Shown here piece by piece: positions 8,810 to 17,510 of a stretch of DNA of 64,000 bases. The stretch is from NCBI RefSeq assembly GCF_017168235.1, contig NZ_JABFAO010000076.1, positions 45,397 to 109,396 of the forward strand. The letters run 5' to 3'. The position numbers were made by a program, and so were the translations under genes. The DNA comes from Rhodococcus sp. KRD197 (lineage in GTDB: Bacteria; Actinomycetota; Actinomycetes; Mycobacteriales; Mycobacteriaceae). Under the pieces are notes generated by a model. It did no database searches and was not told where the DNA came from. It was given only the letters and a program-made list of their open reading frames with translations. Position 1 is the first letter of the stretch. Every line of letters starts with the position of its first letter.

Positions 8810-9066
8810 GAGCTGGCCTTGGCTGCTATCTCGGAGCGTAGATACCCCGCCATCGCAGCGACACTCGGGTAGTCCCACGCCATCGTGGGTTCGACCACGA
8901 TTCCGAACTCGTCCTCCATGTCACCGCACAGGGTGAGGGCATAGACCGAATCGAGTCCGTACTCGGCAAGTGGGCGGTCGATGTCGACCGAACTCGGTGG
9001 GATTCGGAGGAATCCTGCGAGCTTCTCGATCAGCCATTCGGTTTCGTCGATCGGACGAGCAGGCAT
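8806..9066 (-). CDS. Acyl carrier protein, probable fatty-acyl loading ACP
   Basis: An 86-residue ACP with the attachment Ser40 in the motif EYGLDSVYAL. A spaced AAGGA ribosome site lies 6 nt before the ATG at 9066. It lies between the FAAL/dehydrogenase genes and the PKS. Such ACPs in lipopeptide and polyketide clusters accept the acyl-adenylate made by the FAAL and present the chain to acyl-CoA-dehydrogenase-like desaturases before passing it to the first ketosynthase. That role is inferred from position. It is only distantly similar to the other free ACP of the cluster (2815-3036), in keeping with different partners. Confidence 0.88.
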   Translation of the reverse strand: MPARPIDETEWLIEKLAGFLRIPPSSVDIDRPLAEYGLDSVYALTLCGDMEDEFGIVVEPTMAWDYPSVAAMAGYLRSEIAAKASS

Positions 9067-9144
9067 AGTCGTTCCTTCTGGCGTGACGGGAGTGCATGAA
9101 TGACGGTGTAGTGCTGTTGATCTGTAGTGGATGAAGGTTGCTGC

Positions 9145-9162
9145 GGCCCGATCGCTCGGGCC
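9145..9162 (-). terminator. Intra-operon hairpin between the dehydrogenase and ACP genes
   Basis: The stem GGCCCGA pairs with TCGGGCC around a 4-nt loop that reads GCGA (a GNRA loop) on the transcribed minus strand. It begins 7 nt after the stop codon of the dehydrogenase gene and stands before the next ribosome site. No T tract follows, so partial termination or mRNA processing is as likely as full termination. Confidence 0.45.
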
Positions 9163-9168
9163 CGGGCG

Positions 9169-10806
9169 TCAGGGCATCGTGCGGGGGACTGCGCGCTCAC
9201 GAAGATCGAATGCGCGCCCCTCGTGGGTTCGTCGGAGTACTTCGGTGAAGGTCTCGAGTACGACATGGGTAGGTGCCGCCAGCCGCAGGCCTGCCACCCG
9301 TTCCGCGATGCGGTGCAGGGCAAGCACTGCCCACGGCGGGGCGTCCCCATCGAGCCTGTCGACGACGGCAGCCGCCATGAGGAGCAGCGAATACTGCTCG
9401 GTGAGGCGCATCGCCGCGGCAGACGCGGTCACACCGAGGTCCTGCGGAGTCAGGGTTGCGGCCGCTGACCGCAGCTCGGTGACAGCACCCGCGAGAACTG
9501 GCCACACCTCGGCCAGCGCTGGATGTTTCGGCGCCGACTCGATGCCGACTCGAAGACGGTTCAGGACAGGGTCCGGTCCAGGGCTGAGCATCCGCAGGGA
9601 CGCGAAATTCAACGGCACTGGTTCGGATTCACGGGCGCTGGCTGCGGCCGCGTCACCTCGGGTGGTCAGGCGCTTGAGCTGGGGCAGGATCGCCAACTGG
9701 CAGGCAGCTCCACCCGCATGTCCGATCGCGAGTGCGGCAAAATCACGATAGTGCTTGCCGAACAGTGCGTACGGTCCCGTTCGCAGGTAGAAACGCGCAC
9801 CGAGAACGACGGACAGGTCGGACATCACAGATTCCAAGACCCTCGGAACGATGTATTTCGCTGCAGCGGAGTGCGCACTGCCGAACTCCGGCCGGGTATG
9901 CAGTGTCTCGGCCGCGTCGGCGATCATGCATTCTGCAGCCATGAGATCAGCGAAAGCCGATGCGAGAGTGTGCTGAACGTGCGGTAGATCCGAAAGGTCG
10001 CGGCCGTACAGGCGCCTTCGCGAAGTGAAACCGGCGACCGCGAAGAGGCTCTCGTCGACTGGCCCCAGACCTGCGCCCGCGGCCACACATCTCGACACCT
10101 GGAAAGACTTGAGGGCGGTTTCGACTGCGGTGCCGGGTGCACCCAGCATGTTCGAGGACGCCACCGGCGTGTTCCGAAAGTCGAGTCCACTGAGTCGACA
10201 ACCGCGCAGAGCCAAGCTCCGATGCCGGGGAGTCGCTGTGGGCGAGTCGGGACCGTCGAGATCGACCAAGAACAGCGAGTGCTCCCGGCCACCGGATCCG
10301 GATGCTCCGGTGCGAGCGAACACGACGGCCGACGCTGACCGGTCGGCGTTGTTGATCACCGATTTCGTGCCGTTCAGCCGGTAGATGTCGGCGTCCTCCG
10401 TGGCCTGCAGTGCATTCGCGCCGAAGTCGTTCCCATGATCGAGCTCGTGGTAGGCAACGGAGATCGGAGTGCCCGACATCAGCGTTGCAGCAACCGCAGC
10501 CTTCTGGTCGTCCCGACCTGCTGCGTAGACATTGACCGCGGCCATGAACGAGGTGAGGCCGTACCCGAGGCCGAGTGAGGCGTCGCGTCCGAAAACTGGT
10601 CGTAGCAACTGAATCAGCCGCTCGGTCGAGGTGAATCGGCCACCGAGTGCAGTCGGCACGAACTCCGCGCCGAACCCGTAGCTGTCGAGGACCGATCGTG
10701 TTCCGGCCATGATCTCGCGGCGTTCGTCGGCTTCGAGAACACCGGTGACCCCGTAGGCGTTGTCGGGATCGTACGGATCGCCGAGCATTGTGTCGAGGCT
10801 GGTCAT
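9169..10806 (-). CDS. Acyl-CoA dehydrogenase-like acyl-ACP desaturase (1)
   Basis: A 545-residue flavoprotein of the acyl-CoA dehydrogenase superfamily, longer than the usual 380-400 residues because of a C-terminal helical extension. The N-terminal and middle domains are recognisable (residues about 90-270, including YHELDHGNDFG and NGTKSVINNAD). The ATG at 10806 overlaps the upstream stop (ATGA). Large enzymes of this type, encoded next to a FAAL and an ACP, introduce double bonds into the acyl tail of friulimicin-, enduracidin- and taromycin-type lipopeptides. Here a pair of them suggests one or two double bonds in the chain that becomes the 3-acyl group. The specific position of desaturation cannot be read from the sequence. 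Confidence 0.8.
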   Translation of the reverse strand: MTSLDTMLGDPYDPDNAYGVTGVLEADERREIMAGTRSVLDSYGFGAEFVPTALGGRFTSTERLIQLLRPVFGRDASLGLGYGLTSFMAAVNVYAAGRDDQKAAVAATLMSGTPISVAYHELDHGNDFGANALQATEDADIYRLNGTKSVINNADRSASAVVFARTGASGSGGREHSLFLVDLDGPDSPTATPRHRSLALRGCRLSGLDFRNTPVASSNMLGAPGTAVETALKSFQVSRCVAAGAGLGPVDESLFAVAGFTSRRRLYGRDLSDLPHVQHTLASAFADLMAAECMIADAAETLHTRPEFGSAHSAAAKYIVPRVLESVMSDLSVVLGARFYLRTGPYALFGKHYRDFAALAIGHAGGAACQLAILPQLKRLTTRGDAAAASARESEPVPLNFASLRMLSPGPDPVLNRLRVGIESAPKHPALAEVWPVLAGAVTELRSAAATLTPQDLGVTASAAAMRLTEQYSLLLMAAAVVDRLDGDAPPWAVLALHRIAERVAGLRLAAPTHVVLETFTEVLRRTHEGRAFDLRERAVPRTMP

Positions 10807-12611
10807 GCGATCACCCGCCCGTCGTCGACGTTGCCTGAGACCGGCACGTCGAACAGCGTCGGGTGCGAATGACGGCCGAGCTGATCGAGCAGCACGCGAT
10901 AGCCTGCGTCGACGCTGTCGAGGGGCAGGGGGCGTCGTATCCCGATTCTGGCGAGTGCGGTGTGCAGCGCGAGCTGTAGCCAGAGTGCATCGGACCACAG
11001 TGCGTCTGAAGGCATATCTGCTCTGTTGTTCAGGTATATCTGTATTGCCGCTGATCCGGCGATACATGCTGCGAGTTGTTCCGCTGCAACGAAAGCCGCA
11101 GTCGGAACTTCGACTGGGTCACGGCCCAGCAGGCGGGTTTCCTCGGACAGTGTCTCGACGGTATGAACCAACTCCTGCGCGCAGTCGAGCACGAATGCGT
11201 GCCCTGAGTCCCGGCTGTCGAGGGTTTTGTCGAGTTCGCGGACCGATTCGGCGAGAACAGACAGTAGCCCGAGCCCGCGGCGGGGAATCAAGGACAGTCG
11301 GTCGAGATCGAGAGCCGGGAGCGGCGCACCGATGGAGGCGGACACTCGGAGGTTGTGATGGTCCTCGGCGGTCCGTGCGTTCTTCTTCCACAACAGTACC
11401 GAGAACTGGCTGATCAGAGTGTTCAGATTGACCACGGTGTTTCCGTCGAACAGGGAGACGATTCTGTGGTCTCGCTCGACCTTGTACAGGGTTCCTTCGG
11501 TACCGATCCCCGAGAGGAGCGATCGGGCACCCATCAGTCTGCGGAGGTCGATCATCGTCGACTCGATCGTCGACGGGACGAGGTACTTGCTCGCGGCCGC
11601 GAGGCAGGACTGTTCGCCAGGCAGAACGTGCATCGACCGTGCTGCGACAGTGGTCAATGCCTCCGCCAGCAAGTGGGCGCCGAACGATTCGACGAGCACG
11701 GTTCGCGCGGCAGGCAGATCGCCGAGCGTGCGACCGTACAGCACACGATCGCGGACGAACCGGCCCGTGATCGCCAAGGCGTGGTCACTGGCGCCGAGCG
11801 AGAGGTAGCAACACATCGTGCGAGTCAGTTGCAGTGCCTTGAGTACGATCTCGAGGCCGTGACCCTCGCGTCCGACAAGAGCTGACGCCGGCACGTATGC
11901 ACGATCGAAAGTGATGCCGCTGATGTCGGCGCCCCGAATGCCGTGGGTCAGCTCTTTCGGCAGTGTGCCGAATGTCGCGGCACCGAGTTCGGACTTCTCG
12001 ACGAGGAACAAGCTGTAGCCCCGCGCGGTGCCGCCGTCGCGGGTGCGTGCCAGTACGCAGACTGCATGTCCGCGGGTCGCGTTGTTGATCAACCACTTTT
12101 CGCCGTGCAGCAGAAACCCGTCGGCGTCCTGTCCGAAGCCCACTCTCGCGTCCGTGGCGTGACCGTGCACATCGATGGCGTCCGCGTGGACGTCACCGGA
12201 GAGCAGATCGCTTCCGCGTGATCGCTCGGTCAACCCCCATGACACCTGCTTCCCCTCGCAGACGAGGTCCGCGAGTTGCTGGCGTTGCTCGTCGTTCCCG
12301 GCAACCCAGGCCGATACGGCCCCGAGAAATGTCTTCCCGTGTGCAACAGCGAGAGTGACATCCGTCCTCGCCAGGCTGCGGACGATTCGGCCCGCATCCG
12401 GGTAGTCGTCGAGAAGCCCTCCGAACTGGGTGGGGACGTAGCAACGCTGCACTCCCAGCCGGTTCAAGGCTTCGGTCAACTCGGTGGGAAACTCGTCCGC
12501 GTCGTCCAGGTCTTCGACGTCCGCTTCGTCGACCGACGCGAGTAGAGCCGCGAGGCGGCGCTCGAGCTCATCGACGGACACTGCGTGATCGAGGTCGAGG
12601 TCGGCGGTCAT
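10803..12611 (-). CDS. Acyl-CoA dehydrogenase-like acyl-ACP desaturase (2)
   Basis: A 602-residue paralogue of the preceding protein. It begins with an acidic helical leader (about 1-45), then the dehydrogenase fold with WGLTERSRGSDLLSG and GEKWLINNATRG, the segment that contacts FAD in this family. A long C-terminal domain follows. It starts at ATG 12611 with ATGA overlap to the FAAL gene, so FAAL, both dehydrogenases and the ACP are one translational chain. The two dehydrogenases are only moderately similar, which fits two successive oxidations or a heteromeric enzyme rather than a recent duplication. An ordinary beta-oxidation function is unlikely inside this operon. Confidence 0.8.
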   Translation of the reverse strand: MTADLDLDHAVSVDELERRLAALLASVDEADVEDLDDADEFPTELTEALNRLGVQRCYVPTQFGGLLDDYPDAGRIVRSLARTDVTLAVAHGKTFLGAVSAWVAGNDEQRQQLADLVCEGKQVSWGLTERSRGSDLLSGDVHADAIDVHGHATDARVGFGQDADGFLLHGEKWLINNATRGHAVCVLARTRDGGTARGYSLFLVEKSELGAATFGTLPKELTHGIRGADISGITFDRAYVPASALVGREGHGLEIVLKALQLTRTMCCYLSLGASDHALAITGRFVRDRVLYGRTLGDLPAARTVLVESFGAHLLAEALTTVAARSMHVLPGEQSCLAAASKYLVPSTIESTMIDLRRLMGARSLLSGIGTEGTLYKVERDHRIVSLFDGNTVVNLNTLISQFSVLLWKKNARTAEDHHNLRVSASIGAPLPALDLDRLSLIPRRGLGLLSVLAESVRELDKTLDSRDSGHAFVLDCAQELVHTVETLSEETRLLGRDPVEVPTAAFVAAEQLAACIAGSAAIQIYLNNRADMPSDALWSDALWLQLALHTALARIGIRRPLPLDSVDAGYRVLLDQLGRHSHPTLFDVPVSGNVDDGRVIA

Positions 12612-14353
12612 TGTGAGGCCGATGCGCCGGTCAGTGCAGCTCCGCGATCCTCGAGCCGGCCGTCGCGGAAATGATCGCGCATCTCGGCCCGACGTATCTT
12701 TCCGCTTGTCGTGCGGGAGACAACCTTGCGGTCGACGAGTACGATCTCGCTTACCGCGAGGCCGTGGGACCGTCGAATCGCCTCGTGCAAAAGAGGTTTC
12801 AGATCGGCGGCGTCCAGTTCGCCGAGAGCATCCGCGCTGAACTCCTGCACGAGAATCACTCGCTCGGGGAACTCGCCCATCCCGAAGGCGGCCGTCAAGC
12901 CGAGCTCGACGGCTGGATGCGCCGATTTGGCGGTCTGCTCGAGGTCGTGCGGGTAGTGGTTCTTACCGTTGACGATGATGACGTCCTTGAGGCGCCCGGT
13001 GACGAACAACTCGTCCCCGACGAAGCAACCGAGGTCCCCTGTCCGCATGTACCCCTTGTCACCGGACAATCCCAGGTCGAACGTTTCCGCCGTGGCCGCC
13101 TCGTTCCTCCAATAACCCTGCGCGACTGTCTCGCCTCGGACCCAGATCTCGCCGATACGGCCGTTCTGCAGTCGCTCCAAGCTCGCGGGGTCGACGATGG
13201 CAACCTCCGATACGCCGACGACACCACTGCCGACCAGCGGACGCACCGGGCCGTTCTCCGTTGCCGCAGATACTCGGTTGTCCTCGAGGGCATCGGCATC
13301 GGCGTCGAATACCGTGAAACCGGTCCCGCGTACACCGGACACCAGCAGTGTTGCTTCTGCCAGGCCGTAGCACGGGTACACCGCCTTCGCGTCGAGTCCG
13401 GACGGGGCGAACCGTTCGCAGAAATCGACCAGCGTCTGCGGATGCACCGGTTCGGAACCGTTCAGAATGATCCGAACATGGGCGAGATCCAAACCGGCCG
13501 TGTTGTCTTCGGTCGCGCGCCTGGTGCACATTTCGAACGCGAAGTTCGGTGCGACGGTCATGGTTCCGCCGAATCTGGACAGTGTTTCCAGCCACAGCAT
13601 CGGCCGCTTCAGAAATGCCACGGGGGAGAGGTAGTGCCCGGGGAAGCCGACGTAGAGCGGGTGCAGGAGCTGACCGATCAAGCCCATGTCATGGAAGTGA
13701 GGCAGCCATCCAGCGGCGACGTCGTTCTGCGTGGCCTCGGTGACCAGGTGAATCTCGCGCTGGTTCGCCATCAAGTTTCGGTGCGTGATGACGACACCCT
13801 TGGGGTCGGTGGTCGATCCCGAGGTGTACTGAAGGAACGCCACCGTGTCCGGTGTGGGGGCTTCGAATGGGGAGCTAGGGGCGGTCGAGACATCGATCGA
13901 GTCGACAGCGACCACGCTGCGAACCTCGTCCAGCCCGCTCTCGGTCAACCACGTCGTGATCGCGGGTCGCAGTGCTTCCGTTGTCAACAAGACGCCGATG
14001 TCGGAATCACGCACGATCTTGCCGAGACGCTCCATTCCCTTCGCGTCGGTCGGAACCGGTGCCGGTACCGCGATGACCTGGGCGAACAGACAGCCGATGA
14101 ACGAGTAGAGGAACTCGTGACCGGGCGCGAACAACAGCAAGGCGCGTTCACCGACGCCGTGCGCTTCGCGCAGGTACCCGGCGACCGCAGCGGACTGGGC
14201 GTCGAGTTCGCCGAACGTCAGTGTGCGTTCCGCGGCAGGTTCTCCGCGGTCGGACAGGAACGAGATCGCCAGGCGGTCGGAGTTCTCGGCGACGATTCCG
14301 CGGAAGTGGGACACGAAATCGTCGAAATATACTGCGCCTTCGGAGTTCTGCAT
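12608..14353 (-). CDS. Fatty-acyl-AMP ligase (FAAL) starter-unit activator
   Basis: A 581-residue adenylate-forming enzyme of the FAAL/FadD32 group. The AMP-binding core motif YTSGSTTDPKG is present, followed by the motif GWLPHFHDMGL typical of FAALs, and the C-terminal domain ends with SGKIRR. FAALs activate free fatty acids as acyl-adenylates and load them on ACP or PKS rather than on CoA. As the first gene of the operon it sets the starter unit for the tetronate chain. The ATG at 14353 was chosen for its GGGAG ribosome site 9 nt upstream; an in-frame GTG at 14386 lacks one. Chain length preference cannot be told from sequence alone. Confidence 0.92.
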   Translation of the reverse strand: MQNSEGAVYFDDFVSHFRGIVAENSDRLAISFLSDRGEPAAERTLTFGELDAQSAAVAGYLREAHGVGERALLLFAPGHEFLYSFIGCLFAQVIAVPAPVPTDAKGMERLGKIVRDSDIGVLLTTEALRPAITTWLTESGLDEVRSVVAVDSIDVSTAPSSPFEAPTPDTVAFLQYTSGSTTDPKGVVITHRNLMANQREIHLVTEATQNDVAAGWLPHFHDMGLIGQLLHPLYVGFPGHYLSPVAFLKRPMLWLETLSRFGGTMTVAPNFAFEMCTRRATEDNTAGLDLAHVRIILNGSEPVHPQTLVDFCERFAPSGLDAKAVYPCYGLAEATLLVSGVRGTGFTVFDADADALEDNRVSAATENGPVRPLVGSGVVGVSEVAIVDPASLERLQNGRIGEIWVRGETVAQGYWRNEAATAETFDLGLSGDKGYMRTGDLGCFVGDELFVTGRLKDVIIVNGKNHYPHDLEQTAKSAHPAVELGLTAAFGMGEFPERVILVQEFSADALGELDAADLKPLLHEAIRRSHGLAVSEIVLVDRKVVSRTTSGKIRRAEMRDHFRDGRLEDRGAALTGASASQ

Positions 14354-14625
14354 CGAACGCGGCTCCCTGATCGTCTGTGGGCACACAAAAGTTTCGGACG
14401 GAAACCAAACGTAGCCGGTGGGCCTTGGGTGGGACTTCGGCGTCGCTTAAGGAACTCTTGTGGAGTCGCCGTTCTTGCCTTCGAGCGGCTTCGGGTCCCT
14501 TGGCCTCGAGTCCGGGAACTGTTACCTTCTGTGCGCAAACGCAATTCGGCCGGTCGGTCGAAGTGCCGCTCAATTCGAAGGTGTTGCAAGCGAACACCGG
14601 TCAATGGTCGAGAGAGATGCCCAGG
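14354..14625. promoter_or_regulatory. Divergent promoter region of the tetronate operon and the SRPBCC-MmpL pair
   Basis: This 272-bp non-coding stretch separates the two divergent operons. A small inverted repeat, GTTTC-N5-GAAAC (14390-14404), lies about 40 nt upstream of the FAAL start. On the plus strand TTGGCC (14500) and TACCTT (14523), 17 bp apart, could be promoter elements for the SRPBCC gene. No convincing regulator binding site was recognised. Confidence 0.4.
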
Positions 14626-15162
14626 ATGGGAACTATTGTCATGGTCGTAGTAATCGGGGCGGCGGTCGCATACGCAGTGTGGTCCACTCGCAAATCGTTC
14701 GTCATCCGCGCCGAGCGCGAAATCGACGCATCGCCGGACGAGGTCTGGAGCGTCCTCGTGGACCGGGAGTCCTACCCGCGTTGGAACCCGTTCGTCCTCT
14801 CGTCCACGGGCCCGCTGGCTGAAGGCGCCACCATCACCAACGTCCTGGCGGACACCAAGGGCGGGACCTCGACGTTCACTCCGACCGTGCTGACGTTGTC
14901 GGTGAACCGAGAATTCCGGTGGAAGGGGAAGTTCTGGTTGCCGGGATTGTTCGACGGCGAGCACTTCTTCACCATCGACGAGATCGCCCCGGGGCGCGTC
15001 CGCTTCGTGCAGGAGGAGCACTTCCGCGGGTTGGTGGTTCCGCCCCTCCGCGGCATGCTCCGCAACGACACCTTGACCCAGTTCCGCGCCATGAACGACG
15101 CGCTGGCCAACGAGGTGCAGCTGCGTTCGACGTCGGTCACGAGCATGTCCGAGGAGAACTGA
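14626..15162 (+). CDS. Membrane-anchored SRPBCC (START-like) lipid-binding protein
   Basis: A 178-residue protein with an N-terminal membrane helix (about 4-22) followed by a SRPBCC/polyketide-cyclase-like fold: an alternating start (REIDASPDEVWSVLVD), YPRWNP, and a C-terminal helix after LRGMLRNDTLTQFRAMN. Proteins of this fold bind hydrophobic ligands in a deep pocket. The stop overlaps the ATG of the MmpL gene (TGATG), so the two are co-translated. It may deliver a lipid to the transporter or act as a stabilising partner. The start could also be 14617. The gene is divergent from the tetronate operon; a link with that product is a guess from position. Confidence 0.75.
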   Translation: MGTIVMVVVIGAAVAYAVWSTRKSFVIRAEREIDASPDEVWSVLVDRESYPRWNPFVLSSTGPLAEGATITNVLADTKGGTSTFTPTVLTLSVNREFRWKGKFWLPGLFDGEHFFTIDEIAPGRVRFVQEEHFRGLVVPPLRGMLRNDTLTQFRAMNDALANEVQLRSTSVTSMSEEN

Positions 15163-17486
15163 TGGCGCACAGGCTCTACCGACTCGGACGTTTCGCGTTC
15201 GACCACAAATGGTCGGTCGTGGCGGCCTGGCTTGCAGTCCTCGTGGTCACCGGCTTCATGGCGGTCACGATGTCGAAACCCATGCAGGACTCGCTGACCA
15301 TTCCCAACACGCCGGCCGAGCAAGCTCGGGCGATGGCGGCCGAGCTCTTCGCGGGCGAGCCGGCCGATGCTGTCGCGGACGTCACCATGGTCATCGGTGC
15401 GCCCGACGGATCGACTCTGAACGACGGCCCGGCAGCAACCGCGGTGCAGCGTCTCGTCGACGATCTGCAGGGTCTGCCGCAGCTGTCGACGACCTCGACA
15501 ATCGCTGATCCCGTCCAGGCGGCGGAGGTTCAGACCGAACTCCTGGTGGCAAACGCGCTCGAAAATGGAGTCTCCGAGGATCGCGCACGGTCCGACGCAG
15601 CCGCCGTCAGTCCGCTCAGTGCCGATGGCACCGTCGGGACGGTGGAATGGTCGTTCGACGTGACGGACGCTGCGGACGTGAGCGAGGACACGAAGGCGCG
15701 GGTGGAGACGATCGCAGAAACCGCTCGCAGCTCAGGACTCGACATCGGGTATTTCGGTCCCGGCATGGAAAGTTCGAGCGTCATCGACCCGACGAGTGAG
15801 CTGATCGGCCTCTTGGTAGCTGCCGTTGTTCTCATCTTCACGTTCGGATCTCTCGTCGCTGCGGGGCTGCCGCTGATCACCGCCGTGGTCGGGGTGGCCA
15901 TCGGCGTGCTCGGCGTCGTTGCTGCGACCGCCTTCACCGATCTCGGATCGACCACACCGTTGCTGGCAACGATGCTCGGACTCGCGGTGGGCATCGACTA
16001 TGCACTCTTCGTGCTGTCCCGATACCGACACGAGCTCGGTGAGGTGAGCGACCGCAGAGAAGCAGTCGGACGGGCCGTAGGAACAGCCGGATCGTCGATC
16101 GTCTTCGCAGGAGCAACGGTGGTGATCGCCCTCGCGGCGTTGGCCGTCGTGGGGATACCGTTCCTGACGTCGATGGGCATCGCAGCCGCAGCCACCGTCG
16201 CAGTCGCCGTATTGATTGCACTGACGTTGCTTCCCGCCCTCATCGGTGTGTTCGGAAGAAGAGCATTCGCCGGGCGCATCCCGGGCGTCGGCGCGGCGAG
16301 CGAACCTACCGTCGAACGAAATAGTCTCGGCCGCAGATGGATCGGTGTCGTGCGGGCCGCACCGATCCGTGCGCTCGTCGCAGGCGTCGTAGCTCTCGTT
16401 TTGCTTGCACTACCGGTGACCCATCTGGCCATGGCGCTGCCCTCCGACGCAACGGCGGCAGTGGGAACCCCTGCTCGAGAGGGTTCGGATCTGATCGAAC
16501 GAGGCTTCGGTGCCGGACGAAATGCTCCACTGCTGATGGTGATCGATGCCGAGGAGGCCCAGTCTCCGGACGCCTTCGAGCGCGTGATCGAGTGGGCTTC
16601 GGACGTTCCAGGAGTCGTGGGCGCCCAGTTGATCGGAACGAACGATGCCGGTGACGGAGCTCGTGTCCTCATCACGCCCTCCGGCGGACCCAACGACGAG
16701 TCGACCAAGACATTGTTGTCCGATCTGCGAGGTGGGACGGCTGACGTGGAGGCCGCTACCGGAACGAAAATCGGCGTGACGGGCATCGTTGCCGTCCAGA
16801 CAGACGTGACCGACCGTCTGTCGAACGCATTACCGGTCTACCTGCTCATCGTCGTCGGATTGGCGTTCTTGTTGTTGACGGTGGTGTTCGGTTCGATCGT
16901 GGTTCCGCTCACCGCCGCGGCCGGCTTCCTGCTGTCCGTGGGAGCAACGTTCGGTGTGACTGTTCTGCTGTTCCAGGACGGCCTGTTCGGCTTGTTCTCA
17001 CCGGCGCCCCTGGCCTCGTCGATGCCGATCTTCCTCATCGGCATCGTCTTCGGACTTGCGATGGACTACCACGTGTTCTTGGTTTCGCGGATGAAGGAAT
17101 CGTATTCGCGTGGCGGCGAGGCCACGACTGCGGTGGTCGAGGGGTTCACACAGAGTGCGCGCGTGGTCACGGCAGCGGCCCTGATCATGGTGTCGGTGTT
17201 CGCAGCATTCGTTGCACAGGACGATCTGTTCATTCAATCCATGGGCTTCGCCCTCGCGACGGCGGTGTTCCTCGACGCCTTCGTGGTGCGAATGACAATC
17301 ATCCCTGCAGCAATGCTGCTGCTCGGCGAACGCGCTTGGTGGATGCCGAGGGCTCTGCGCGCAGTGTTGCCGAGGATAGACATCGACGGCGAATCGTTGG
17401 TCGACAAACCTTCCAGCATGCCAACGGATTCCGAGGTGCGTCCAAACACGCCGGACGCGAAACCGTCAGTATTCACCCAGGGATGA
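15162..17486 (+). CDS. MmpL-family RND transporter
   Basis: A 774-residue integral membrane protein with the duplicated RND layout: helix 1 (about 20-40), a large external loop, five helices, then the same again. The proton-relay motifs GLAVGIDYALF and GLAMDYHVF occur in the two helix-4 equivalents, as in MmpL3. RND/MmpL proteins export lipids and glycolipids across the inner membrane of mycolate-producing actinobacteria. The size is at the small end of the family, with no long C-terminal tail. MmpL genes often lie beside FAAL-PKS lipid loci, so export of the neighbouring acyl product is plausible, although it is divergently transcribed. Confidence 0.88.
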   Translation: MAHRLYRLGRFAFDHKWSVVAAWLAVLVVTGFMAVTMSKPMQDSLTIPNTPAEQARAMAAELFAGEPADAVADVTMVIGAPDGSTLNDGPAATAVQRLVDDLQGLPQLSTTSTIADPVQAAEVQTELLVANALENGVSEDRARSDAAAVSPLSADGTVGTVEWSFDVTDAADVSEDTKARVETIAETARSSGLDIGYFGPGMESSSVIDPTSELIGLLVAAVVLIFTFGSLVAAGLPLITAVVGVAIGVLGVVAATAFTDLGSTTPLLATMLGLAVGIDYALFVLSRYRHELGEVSDRREAVGRAVGTAGSSIVFAGATVVIALAALAVVGIPFLTSMGIAAAATVAVAVLIALTLLPALIGVFGRRAFAGRIPGVGAASEPTVERNSLGRRWIGVVRAAPIRALVAGVVALVLLALPVTHLAMALPSDATAAVGTPAREGSDLIERGFGAGRNAPLLMVIDAEEAQSPDAFERVIEWASDVPGVVGAQLIGTNDAGDGARVLITPSGGPNDESTKTLLSDLRGGTADVEAATGTKIGVTGIVAVQTDVTDRLSNALPVYLLIVVGLAFLLLTVVFGSIVVPLTAAAGFLLSVGATFGVTVLLFQDGLFGLFSPAPLASSMPIFLIGIVFGLAMDYHVFLVSRMKESYSRGGEATTAVVEGFTQSARVVTAAALIMVSVFAAFVAQDDLFIQSMGFALATAVFLDAFVVRMTIIPAAMLLLGERAWWMPRALRAVLPRIDIDGESLVDKPSSMPTDSEVRPNTPDAKPSVFTQG

Positions 17487-17488
17487 CG

Positions 17489-17510
17489 GTATTGATCGTT
17501 CGGTCAATAC
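17489..17510. terminator. Short inverted repeat between convergent genes
   Basis: GTATTGA pairs with TCAATAC around an 8-nt loop. It spans the 17-bp gap between the MmpL stop and the stop of the oppositely oriented symporter gene, so it may end transcription from both sides. The stem is short and there is no T tract. Confidence 0.4.

Noticed and set aside
12671..14650. A 659-codon open frame on the plus strand antisense to the FAAL gene
   Set aside because: It is arginine- and glycine-rich with no domain, and the opposite strand encodes a textbook FAAL. High GC makes such antisense frames common here.
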